From assembly GCA_024998815.1 (NCBI GenBank), contig JACEUQ010000001.1, positions 1,302,001 to 1,366,000 of the forward strand: 64,000 nt of DNA. The letters run 5' to 3'. This document shows positions 1-7,484 of the stretch, piece by piece (the stretch's first letter is position 1; every line of letters begins with the position of its first letter). The stretch is from Opitutus sp. (GTDB lineage Bacteria; Verrucomicrobiota; Verrucomicrobiia; Opitutales; Opitutaceae). The position numbers and the translations under genes are program-made. Under the pieces are notes generated by a model. That model had not been told where the DNA came from. It did no database searches and worked only from the letters and a program-made list of their open reading frames with translations.

Positions 1-230
1 CATCTCCCGTGGCCTCGAGCGTGAGCTCGGGATGTCGGCCCATTTCCGGACGCCCCTTGCGTAGCCTCCTTGAGCTCACGCTCAAGGCCACACGCACCTC
101 ATCTCCCGTGGCCCCGAGCGTGAGCTCGGGATGCCGGCCCATTTCCGGACGCTCCTCACTTCGCCTCCTTGAGCTCACGCTCAAGGCCACATGCACCTCA
201 TCTCCCGTGGCCTCGAGCGTGAGCTCGGGG
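1..230. repeat. 99-bp tandem repeat of paired palindromes
   Basis: Two palindrome types alternate. Type A is C(C/T)CGAGC-GTGA-GCTCGGG at 13-31, 112-130 and 211-229. Type B is CCTTGAGC-TCAC-GCTCAAGG at 68-87 and 167-186. Each type recurs every 99 bp, giving a little over two tandem copies. The loops GTGA and TCAC are complementary, so the paired hairpins resemble a BIME/REP arrangement. The same A+B pair recurs at 5923-5992. The array lies just upstream of the ABC permease gene. Its function is unknown; an extragenic palindromic repeat family is inferred. Confidence 0.85.
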
Positions 231-298
231 CGTCTTAACCGAGCGGACCTCCTTTTACGGCGAAAAGCCCTTCAATGCCTCAACCGCGAGGTGCGCAC

Positions 299-2920
299 AT
301 GAACGTGCCGCTGCTCACGTTTTTGCTGCGCCACTTCACGCTCCGCCACTGGCGGTTGGCGCCGAAGCAAAGCGCCCTGCTCGTCCTCATCCTCGCCCTC
401 GGGGTGTCGGTTTTCGTCGCCGTGCGCCTGGCCAACCGCGCCGCCGTCAGCAGTTTTGCCAACTTCACCGACACCCTCACCGGCCAGAGCGACTGGGTGA
501 TCGAGTCGCCCACCGGCAGTTTCCCCGAAAGCGTTTTGCCCGAACTGCGCGCCGCCCTCGGGTCTCGCCCGGTCCACATTATTCCATTGGTCGAAGTCAC
601 CGGCGCAACCCCGCCCGAGGCGACCGACACCACCAAACTCGGCCGCACCACCTACACCCTGCTCGGGGTCGATCTGCTCGGCGTGGCCAACCTGGCGCGG
701 GCCCAGGACCGCTCGTTTTTCCCCAGCGGTAACCAGGCGTTTTGGGAAACCTTTAACCGTGGCCCGCAGATCTGGATCAGCGCCGACTATGCCCCCACCC
801 CGCCGACCGAAATCGCGCTCGTCATCGACGAAACCATCCGCGTGCTACCGGTCGCCGGGCTGATTCCGACCGCGCCCGACGCGCCCCGCGCCCCGGCCAC
901 GTTGATGATCGCCGACCTCGCCGCGCTGCAAAAAATCAGCGGCAAAGTCGGTCGCATCGACCGGGTCGAATTCGTGGTCGAAGCCGGCCCGCGCCTGGAG
1001 CAACGCCGCGCCGAGGTCCGCGACGTCTTGGAAACCCTCGCACGCCCAGCCCCCGGCGCCGGTGAAACCACCCGCTGGACGGTCGCCCCGCCCGGCGCGC
1101 GCCGCGAGGCCGCCGAGGCGATGACCCGCGCCTTCAGCCTCAACCTCACGATCCTCTCGCTGATCGCGCTGCTCACCGGGTTGTATTTGATTTTTCAGGC
1201 TCTCGACGGTGCGGTGGTCCGCCGCCGGCCCGAGATCGCCATCCTGCGCTCGCTCGGCGTGGAGGAACGTGCGATTCGCCGCTTGTGGCTGGTCGAGTCC
1301 GCGCTGCTTGGGCTGGCCGGCGGAGCGCTTGGACTGGTGCTCGGCTGGGCTGGCGCGCAACTGGCGGTGCGCGCCGTCGCGCAAACCATTAACGCCCTCT
1401 ATTACGCCACCACCGTCGCGTCGGCCCAGCTCACGGTGGCCGAGATTTTCCTCGGCCTCGTGCTCGGCGTGGGCGCGGCACTGGTCGCCGGTTTTTGGCC
1501 GGCCCGCGAAGCCGCCCGCACCCCGCCCGCCCAGGTTTTACAACGCGGCGCGCGCCCCGCCGCCGGCCCGCGCCTCGGTAGCAATCTCGCACTCGGCCTC
1601 GGGTTTGTCGCCGCCGGCATCCTCTGCGCGCAACTTCCGCCCTTGCCCTTGGCCGGCGGCGGACGCTTCCCCCTGGCCGGATATGCGGCGGCGTTTTTAT
1701 GGATTTTTGGCGTCGGGGTCGTCGCGGCCTTTCTCTTGCCTCCGCTGGCTCGGTTGGCGCGCGGACTGGGCGAGCGCTCTGTGAGCGTTAAAATCGCCCT
1801 CGGTCACCTTCGCCTGCCCTCGGGACGGCACCGGTTGGCGGCGGCCGCCTTGGTGTGCGCCATCGGCATGACCGCCGGCATGACCATCCTGGTGGCGAGC
1901 TTTGAACAGACCATGCAGGGCTGGGTGAAACGCGCGTTGCAGGCCGATCTCTACATCAGCAGCGCTGGCGCCCAAAGCGCCTCGGCCCAGAACCGGATCT
2001 CCGCCGCCACTGCCAATGCGATCGCCGAACACCCGGCTGTGGCGCGCTCGGCGGTGTTGATTGCGCACTTCATCGAATTGGACGGCATTCCCACCCTGCT
2101 CTCGGGCGCCGATTTGGAAAACCCGGCGGTCCGCCCGGATCTGCCGTGGATCACCGCGCCGCGCGACGACGCGATGTTTGATCCGGCGCGCAACGCCCAT
2201 CTCGCCTTGGTCAGCGAAAGTTTCACCGCGCGCTTTCATGTCAGCGTGGGCGACACCCTGCGGTTGCCCACTCCGGCAGGCGTGCGCCCGGTGATGGTCG
2301 CCGGAGTGTTTGCCGATTACGGCAACGAGCGCGGTTCCATTTTAATGACCCGCAGCCAGATCCAGAGTTGGTTCGCCGAGGACTCAGTGAGCAATGTCGC
2401 GCTCTACGTGCAACCCGGCATCGAGCCCGAAGCCCTGCGCGCCGAGTTGCTTAAGCGATATCCGGGGTTGTCGATTTTCACCAATGCCAAGCTGCGCGCC
2501 GAGGTGCTGCGGGTGTTTCGGCAGACCTTTGCCATCACCCACGCGCTGGAGGTGATCGGGGTGGCCGTGGCGATGACCGGACTGGCACTGACCTTGATCA
2601 GCGTGCTGCTCGACCGACGCGATGAACTGACTACGTTGCGCGCGCTCGGGTTTCAGCGGCAGCAAATCGCCAACGCCGCAGCGGTCGAAGGCCTGGCGGT
2701 GTCGGCCTGCGCGGTGATCAGCGGACTCGCGCTCAGCGTCGCGCTGGGCTGGTTGCTCATCCATGTGATCAACAAACAATCCTTCGGCTGGACGCTCTCG
2801 TCCGCGTTCCCGGTCGGCGCGCTACTGCTGCTGGGGGCGGCAGTAACGGTGACCGGCGGGCTGGTCGGTTATGCGGTCGGCCGCTGGGGCGCCGACTTGC
2901 CCGCGGACAGGGAGGAATAA
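299..2920 (+). CDS. ABC transporter permease, FtsX/MacB type with two FtsX domains
   Basis: Inner-membrane permease of about 873 residues. The start at 299 is preferred to an in-frame ATG at 275 because GAGGTG lies 5 nt upstream of it. An N-terminal membrane segment (about residues 22-44) precedes a periplasmic domain. A three-helix FtsX block follows at about 280-410, with the typical cytoplasmic loop RRPEIAILRSLG. The second half repeats the layout and ends in a second FtsX block with DRRDELTTLRALG. This double-FtsX form is typical of LolCDE/YbbP-like and Att-type exporters. The ATPase subunit would lie upstream of the window. The next gene encodes an AttH/CrtC-like exported protein, a usual partner of such permeases. 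The substrate is unknown. Confidence 0.85.
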   Translation: MNVPLLTFLLRHFTLRHWRLAPKQSALLVLILALGVSVFVAVRLANRAAVSSFANFTDTLTGQSDWVIESPTGSFPESVLPELRAALGSRPVHIIPLVEVTGATPPEATDTTKLGRTTYTLLGVDLLGVANLARAQDRSFFPSGNQAFWETFNRGPQIWISADYAPTPPTEIALVIDETIRVLPVAGLIPTAPDAPRAPATLMIADLAALQKISGKVGRIDRVEFVVEAGPRLEQRRAEVRDVLETLARPAPGAGETTRWTVAPPGARREAAEAMTRAFSLNLTILSLIALLTGLYLIFQALDGAVVRRRPEIAILRSLGVEERAIRRLWLVESALLGLAGGALGLVLGWAGAQLAVRAVAQTINALYYATTVASAQLTVAEIFLGLVLGVGAALVAGFWPAREAARTPPAQVLQRGARPAAGPRLGSNLALGLGFVAAGILCAQLPPLPLAGGGRFPLAGYAAAFLWIFGVGVVAAFLLPPLARLARGLGERSVSVKIALGHLRLPSGRHRLAAAALVCAIGMTAGMTILVASFEQTMQGWVKRALQADLYISSAGAQSASAQNRISAATANAIAEHPAVARSAVLIAHFIELDGIPTLLSGADLENPAVRPDLPWITAPRDDAMFDPARNAHLALVSESFTARFHVSVGDTLRLPTPAGVRPVMVAGVFADYGNERGSILMTRSQIQSWFAEDSVSNVALYVQPGIEPEALRAELLKRYPGLSIFTNAKLRAEVLRVFRQTFAITHALEVIGVAVAMTGLALTLISVLLDRRDELTTLRALGFQRQQIANAAAVEGLAVSACAVISGLALSVALGWLLIHVINKQSFGWTLSSAFPVGALLLLGAAVTVTGGLVGYAVGRWGADLPADREE

Positions 2921-2933
2921 GGCAACAAACCTT

Positions 2934-3014
2934 GGCCACAAAAAACACGAAATGACACGAAAACCATGACCCGCAGCCTTCTCCTTTTTTGTGCTCTTTG
3001 TGCTTTTTGTGGCC
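2934..3014. repeat. Inverted repeat overlapping the start of the attH-like gene
   Basis: The left arm, 2934-2963, begins GGCCACAAAAA. The right arm, 2985-3014, ends TTTTTGTGGCC. The arms match at roughly three quarters of positions over 30 bp. The 21-nt loop holds the ATG at 2966 of the following gene, and the right arm encodes the hydrophobic signal-peptide core LLLFCALCAFCG. Repeats of the GCCACAAA(A/G) type are, as far as I recall, common between genes in this phylum. A hairpin in the mRNA would place the start codon at the base of the loop. Confidence 0.75.
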
Positions 3015-4066
3015 ATTTCGTTCAGGCGGCCGCCGAGATGCCGCTGACCACCGCCGAGGGCTTTGCGGTGCCGCAACCGGGGCGGGTTTTCACGTTCCCC
3101 CGCGACCACGGTTCGCACCCCGAGTTCAAAATCGAATGGTGGTACGTGACGGGCCACCTGTTCACCGCCGACCGCGGGCGGCGCTTTGGGTATCAGGCTA
3201 CGTTTTTCCGCAGCGCTTCGCCGGACAAAACCGTCCAGTTTCACCTCGCCCACATGGCCCTGATCGACGGAAAAAGCGGTCAATTTTACCACCAGGAACG
3301 GCTTAACCGCGAAGGCTGGGACGCCGGTGCGGCCACCGCCACCCTCGCGGTCCACAACGGCCCGTGGAGCCTGCGCCTGCTGCCCGACACGACCAGCGGC
3401 GAACGCCTGGAGCTGCGCGGCGCGGTGCGTGGCGAGGTGGGATTTGCGCTCAACTTGGCGCCGACCAAACCGCTGGTGGTGTTTGGCGAAAACGGGATCT
3501 CGCGCAAAGGCGCGGCCCCGACCGCCGCGAGTTATTATCTAACCTTTCCGCGTCTTCGCACCGAGGGCGTGCTGACCGTCGGCGAGGAAACCCTTGCGGT
3601 GGCTGGGGAGTCGTGGATGGACCACGAAATCAGCAGCAGCCAACTCGACGAAAACCAGGTCGGTTGGGACTGGGCGGGTATTCACCTTAACGACGGCCGC
3701 GAGCTGATGTTTTACCGGATGCGGCTGCGCGACGGCTCGGCGGATCCGGCTTCGACCCTGACCTGGGTAGATGCCGCCGGCGTGCCCCGAAAGAGCGATT
3801 TCAAATGGGAAGTGCTGGAGCGATGGACCAGTCCGGCAACCGGCGCGATTTACCCGGTGCGGGTGCGCTTAACCAGCACCGACCCGGCGAGCGGTCAACG
3901 CGTGGCGCTCACCTTGGTGCCGCTGGCCAAAAACCAGGAACTCGGCGGAAAAAGCGACGGAATCTCTTATTGGGAAGGCGCCTGCCGAGTGCTCGACGCC
4001 GACGGACGCGAGATCGGCTCGGCTTATTTGGAACTCACCGGCTACGCCAAAGACCTGAAAATTTAA
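2966..4066 (+). CDS. Exported AttH/CrtC-like lipocalin-fold protein
   Basis: Protein of 366 residues with an N-terminal signal peptide (hydrophobic core about residues 4-20, Ala-rich cleavage zone near 21-23). The mature part begins with the family hallmark 'FPRDHGSHPEFKIEWWYVTG', then a beta-rich body with 'ESWMDHEISS' and 'GWDWAGIHL'. These are typical of the AttH / carotenoid 1,2-hydratase (CrtC) superfamily, which folds as a double lipocalin. It lies 45 bp after the FtsX-type permease, as in att-type operons where AttH is the exported partner of an ABC exporter. A carotenoid hydratase role is unlikely because no carotenoid genes are nearby. The real ligand is not known. The first 50 bases overlap an inverted repeat. 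Confidence 0.82.
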   Translation: MTRSLLLFCALCAFCGHFVQAAAEMPLTTAEGFAVPQPGRVFTFPRDHGSHPEFKIEWWYVTGHLFTADRGRRFGYQATFFRSASPDKTVQFHLAHMALIDGKSGQFYHQERLNREGWDAGAATATLAVHNGPWSLRLLPDTTSGERLELRGAVRGEVGFALNLAPTKPLVVFGENGISRKGAAPTAASYYLTFPRLRTEGVLTVGEETLAVAGESWMDHEISSSQLDENQVGWDWAGIHLNDGRELMFYRMRLRDGSADPASTLTWVDAAGVPRKSDFKWEVLERWTSPATGAIYPVRVRLTSTDPASGQRVALTLVPLAKNQELGGKSDGISYWEGACRVLDADGREIGSAYLELTGYAKDLKI

Positions 4067-4081
4067 CCAACCACGCTCATC

Positions 4082-4867
4082 ATGATTACTCCGGAATCCG
4101 CTCCTGAAACCACCTGCCTCGACCAACCGGTTGTCCTCATTGCCGGGGTGACTGGCGGCATCGGCTCCGATGTTGCCCGCCGCCTAGAACGCGCCGACTG
4201 GCAAGTCGCCGGTTATGCGCGCGGAGTGGACAAACTCGCCTCGTTGCAAACCGAGTTGCCCGCGCTGCACACCGTGGTGGCCGACGCCACCCAGCCCGCC
4301 GAAGTTGAGGCCGCCGTGAAATCGACGCTCGAGCGCTTCGGTCGGCTCGATGCCTACATACACGCGGTCGGCTCGATCCTGATGAAACCGGCGCACCTGA
4401 CCTCGCTCGATGATTGGCAGCGAGTCATCGACCTGAACCTCAACTCGGCGTTTTACGGGTTAAAAGCTGCGGTGCTGCCAATGCAGGCGCAGGGGGGTGG
4501 TTCCATCGTCTTGATCAGCTCGGTGGCGGCGCAGGCTGGGATTCCCAACCACGAAGCGATCGCGGCAGCCAAGGGCGGCGTCAATGGCCTGGTGCTCGCG
4601 GCGGCGGCCAGTTACGCGAACAAAAACGTGCGCGTGAACGCGGTCGCCCCCGGTTTGGTCGACACGCCCATGGCGGCGGCGCTACTCGGCTCGGAGCAGG
4701 CGCGGCAGTTTTCCGAAAAAATGCACCCGCTGGGCAAAGTCGGGCGGGCAGCCAATGTAGGCAGCCTGATTGCATGGCTGGTGTCGGCCGATGCCGACTG
4801 GGTAACCGGCCAAATCTGGTCGGTTGACGGCGGCATGGCCCACCTGCGGCCCAAGCCGAAGGTGTAG
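4082..4867 (+). CDS. SDR-family oxidoreductase with non-canonical active site
   Basis: A 261-residue Rossmann protein of the classical short-chain dehydrogenase size. The nucleotide-binding turn GVTGGIG is near residue 20, the DAT acidic motif follows, and the catalytic-type serine lies in 'VLISSVAAQAG'. At the YxxxK position the sequence reads HEAIAAAK, so the lysine is present but an isoleucine sits where the tyrosine should be. The C-terminal motifs NAVAPGLVDTP and WVTGQIWSVDGG are intact. The gene starts 15 bp after the attH-like stop and may be cotranscribed. The substrate is unknown. Loss of the tyrosine means either an unusual mechanism or a binding/regulatory role. Confidence 0.85.
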   Translation: MITPESAPETTCLDQPVVLIAGVTGGIGSDVARRLERADWQVAGYARGVDKLASLQTELPALHTVVADATQPAEVEAAVKSTLERFGRLDAYIHAVGSILMKPAHLTSLDDWQRVIDLNLNSAFYGLKAAVLPMQAQGGGSIVLISSVAAQAGIPNHEAIAAAKGGVNGLVLAAAASYANKNVRVNAVAPGLVDTPMAAALLGSEQARQFSEKMHPLGKVGRAANVGSLIAWLVSADADWVTGQIWSVDGGMAHLRPKPKV

Positions 4868-4915
4868 CATGGCGGGAGGCGGACGTTGGCCACGGGGTGG
4901 CGGAGGAGGAACCGG

Positions 4916-5044
4916 AACGGGGAGGAGAACGAGTAGGAGTAAGAGAACGAGAACGAGTTCGGATCCGGCAACCGGCGTTCCGACCTTTGGTTTGAAGGCT
5001 CGAATCGTTCTCGTTCTCCTACTCCTACTCGTTCTCTCGTTCCG
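4916..5044. repeat. GAACGAGAAC-rich inverted repeat between convergent genes
   Basis: The left arm (about 4916-4961) is a purine-rich run of GAACGAG, TAGGAG and GAGAACGA units. The right arm (about 5001-5044) is its near-complete reverse complement, with TCGTTCTCGTTCTC and CCTACTCCTACTCG. The arms are about 44 nt and flank a spacer of about 40 nt. It lies between the convergent SDR and spermidine-synthase-like genes, where a bidirectional terminator would be expected. A related element lies at 50766-50864, also in a convergent gap, so this is a dispersed family. Confidence 0.85.
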
Positions 5045-5104
5045 CAAAACCAGCCGACACCAAGGACGGCCTCAAGCCGATTGCACCCACGCCCGCCCCC
5101 CGCG

Positions 5105-5800
5105 CTACTTCTTAACCGGCTCCTCCAGCGGCTTGTCGCCGACGTAGATCACGTAGGCGCTACGTTTGGCGGTCGGAAACAGTTTTGCTGGAATCGCCTG
5201 CGCCACGAAGCCGGCGGTGCGTAGGCGTTTTTCAAAGGTGTGGTCGGGGCTGGCCGACCAAATCGCCAGCCGCCCACCCGGACGCAATTTGGACTTAATC
5301 GCTTCCAACCCGCGCGGGCCGTAGAGGCGGAAGTTTCCCGCGTGCACCATCGGGATCGGGCCGTTGTCCACATCGAGCAGGATCGCGTCGTAGGAATTGG
5401 GGCGGGCCTTTTGGATCGTAATCACCACGTCGCCGAGGCGCACCTGCACGCGTGGATCGTCCAAGAGTTTGCCATTGAGATTGGCCATGAACGTGCGGTT
5501 CCACTCGATGACCTCGGGCATGAGTTCACCGACCTCGACCACCGCCTTGGGACCGGCCTTGGCCAGCACCGCCTTGAGGGTGTAACCCAGCCCCATGCCG
5601 CCGATGAGCGTGCGGGTGGACGCTTTGGTGTCGATCAAGGTGTGGGCGAGTTCGCCGAGCAGCACCTCGGAGGCACTGGTCGACGAGTGCATGAGGTCCT
5701 GGCCATTGAGGCGCACGCAATAGCTGCCGTCGTGCTCGTGAAGCGAGAGACGGGCCCCGTCGGGCGTGCGGGTTTCGGCGAGATTGTAGTGCGGTTTCAT
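5105..5800 (-). CDS. Spermidine-synthase-like class I SAM-binding protein
   Basis: About 231 residues from the ATG at 5800; an in-frame upstream start at 5821 is also possible. The fold is that of the spermidine-synthase/methyltransferase superfamily. It has the glycine-rich loop 'LIGGMGLGYT', the acidic ribose-binding residue in 'VVEVGELMPEV', a conserved 'DPRVQVRLGDV' and the post-motif 'YDAILLDVDNGP'. The aminopropyltransferase hallmark GGGDG is replaced by GGMGLG. True spermidine synthase activity is therefore doubtful, and a related methyltransferase-like role is more likely. The gene is monocistronic and convergent with the SDR gene. Confidence 0.72.
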   Translation of the reverse strand: MKPHYNLAETRTPDGARLSLHEHDGSYCVRLNGQDLMHSSTSASEVLLGELAHTLIDTKASTRTLIGGMGLGYTLKAVLAKAGPKAVVEVGELMPEVIEWNRTFMANLNGKLLDDPRVQVRLGDVVITIQKARPNSYDAILLDVDNGPIPMVHAGNFRLYGPRGLEAIKSKLRPGGRLAIWSASPDHTFEKRLRTAGFVAQAIPAKLFPTAKRSAYVIYVGDKPLEEPVKK

Positions 5801-5922
5801 GGCGTAAAACCCGCAGACCATGCGCGCCGCCCGCCCACACGCAAGGCCGCTGCAACGTCCCCTTACGTTCGGCCGTGTTCCACTCTAATACTAATTCCCG
5901 TTCAAGTTGAGGGTTACTGCAT

Positions 5923-5992
5923 CCTTGAGCTCACGCTCAAGGCCACACGCTTCGCGAAAACAGTCCCCGTGGCCCTGAGCGTGAGCTCAGGG
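5923..5992. repeat. Isolated paired palindrome (same family as 1-230)
   Basis: CCTTGAGC-TCAC-GCTCAAGG at 5923-5942 and CCCTGAGC-GTGA-GCTCAGGG at 5973-5992 form the same hairpin pair as at the left edge. The order (B then A) and the conserved GGCCAC/GTGGCC flanks are the same, with a 30-bp spacer. It lies in the divergent gap between the spermidine-synthase-like gene and the acyltransferase gene. Confidence 0.85.
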
Positions 5993-6272
5993 TGTTTTCC
6001 AAAAGGCATCCACTCTCCCCGGGAACTTGGTTAGTTCAACTCATCTTGAACGCGAATTGGAATAAGGAGCGCACCGCAGTTTCAGTACAAACGTGTCGGC
6101 TCCAGCGAGTGCAGGCGGTTGATCGAATTGAGGTCCGCACAGGACAGCCGACAGCGTGCCCGCCCGCAGGTCCGTAAGAACGGGCTACGCACCCCATTGG
6201 GCGGCGGGGTGGCTTCGAGTATCAAAGCGGTCCGACTGCGACGGCCCGTTCGCGCCGTAGACCCACGCCCCC
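5993..6272. other. Intergenic stretch with no recognised feature
   Basis: About 280 bp upstream of the acyltransferase gene. I see no convincing conserved coding frame, RNA gene, terminator or clear promoter pair. It presumably carries the promoter of the acyltransferase-GH9 pair. Confidence 0.5.
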
Positions 6273-7484
6273 ATGCTCACCGCTCCCGACACGGCAGACC
6301 GCCGCTCTCCCACCCTGGCACGCACGTGGCACCCCGGCCGCTCACTCCCGCTGGATATGCTCCGCGGGCTCGCCATCCTCTTGGTGTTGGGTCGGCACGG
6401 TGTCATGGCCACCACCGACCTGGGCGCGCTCACGCCGTTCGCAAACGCGTGGAAGACGATCGGCTGGGCGGGGGTTGACTTGTTTTTTGTGCTCAGCGGC
6501 TACCTGGTGAGCGGATTGTTTTTTGCCGAATACCGGCACAGCGGAAACGTCAATGTGCGGCGCTTTATGATCCGCCGCGGGTTTAAGATTTGGCCGCCCT
6601 ACTTGGTTTACCTCGGGGTGGTCGCGCTCTGGCTGGGCTGGCGGCACCACGCGGGGAATCCGGCGGCAGTCTGGGGCGACCTCTGGCCTAACTTTCTCCA
6701 TGTCCAAAACTATTTTCACTCCCCGCGCATTCACACGTGGAGCCTGGCAGTGGAGGAGCACTTTTACCTAGGTCTGGCGCTGCTGTTTTTGGTGATGCTG
6801 CGCGTGCGCGGCCTGGCTGGCTTCCTGCGTTGGCTACCGGTTTTGATCGTGGGCGGAGTCATTACGGCCGCTGTTTTGCGCCATGCCGCCTTCCTGAGTT
6901 TGGGCCCGGCCCAGATGAACCTCTATGCGACCCACCTACGCTGGGACGGTCTACTAGTGGGTACACTGCTGGCGTACAGTACCCACTTTCACCCGGTGCG
7001 TCTCGCCCCACTAAGCCGCCACCCGCTCGCCTTGATCCTCACCGGCGTGCTGTTGGCCGCCCCCACGCTCAGCCTGTCGCCGGAAGCGAGCCCCTGGCTG
7101 GCTAGCGTCGGCTTGGTTGGCGTTTATGCCGGCTTCGGACTGATCCTGCTCGGCGTGCTGAATCTGCCTTCGTCCCACGTGCGCTGGGAAAAGCTCTTCG
7201 CCACCCGCCCGGCAGCCCTGTTGGGCCAGGTCGGGTTTTATAGTTATTCGATTTACCTGTGGCACATCGACCTCGTGCAAATCCCCCTGCAAAAACTCGT
7301 ACCCCACCTCGCCGGAACGCAGGTTTCAGCCGGGGTTTTATGGGCGGGGATCACCACGGTTTACGTGGTGGCGGCGGTGGTCTGCGGCCGTTGGCTGGCT
7401 CACCTGGTGGAGCGCCCCTCGCTGCGGCTACGCGACCGCCTGTTCCCGTCGCTCGCACCCGCCACCACCCCATCCACCCCATGA
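6273..7484 (+). CDS. Acyltransferase 3 family (OafA/NodX-like) membrane protein
   Basis: 403 residues with about ten predicted membrane segments. The N-terminal signature 'LDMLRGLAILLVLGRHG' carries the catalytic-type Arg/His. 'GVDLFFVLSGYLVSG' and 'WSLAVEEHFYLGLALLFLV' are diagnostic of acyltransferase family 3, integral membrane enzymes that transfer acyl groups to extracytoplasmic glycans. 'YSYSIYLWH' is the conserved late motif. The stop codon overlaps the next ATG in ATGA, so translation with the GH9 gene is coupled. The pairing suggests exopolysaccharide or cell-surface glycan handling. The acceptor is unknown. Confidence 0.88.
   Translation: MLTAPDTADRRSPTLARTWHPGRSLPLDMLRGLAILLVLGRHGVMATTDLGALTPFANAWKTIGWAGVDLFFVLSGYLVSGLFFAEYRHSGNVNVRRFMIRRGFKIWPPYLVYLGVVALWLGWRHHAGNPAAVWGDLWPNFLHVQNYFHSPRIHTWSLAVEEHFYLGLALLFLVMLRVRGLAGFLRWLPVLIVGGVITAAVLRHAAFLSLGPAQMNLYATHLRWDGLLVGTLLAYSTHFHPVRLAPLSRHPLALILTGVLLAAPTLSLSPEASPWLASVGLVGVYAGFGLILLGVLNLPSSHVRWEKLFATRPAALLGQVGFYSYSIYLWHIDLVQIPLQKLVPHLAGTQVSAGVLWAGITTVYVVAAVVCGRWLAHLVERPSLRLRDRLFPSLAPATTPSTP

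Noticed and set aside
1-302. A plus-strand open frame with repeated 'SSVSSGCRPISGR' peptides
   Set aside because: It is the translation of the 99-bp palindromic repeats and has no independent coding evidence.
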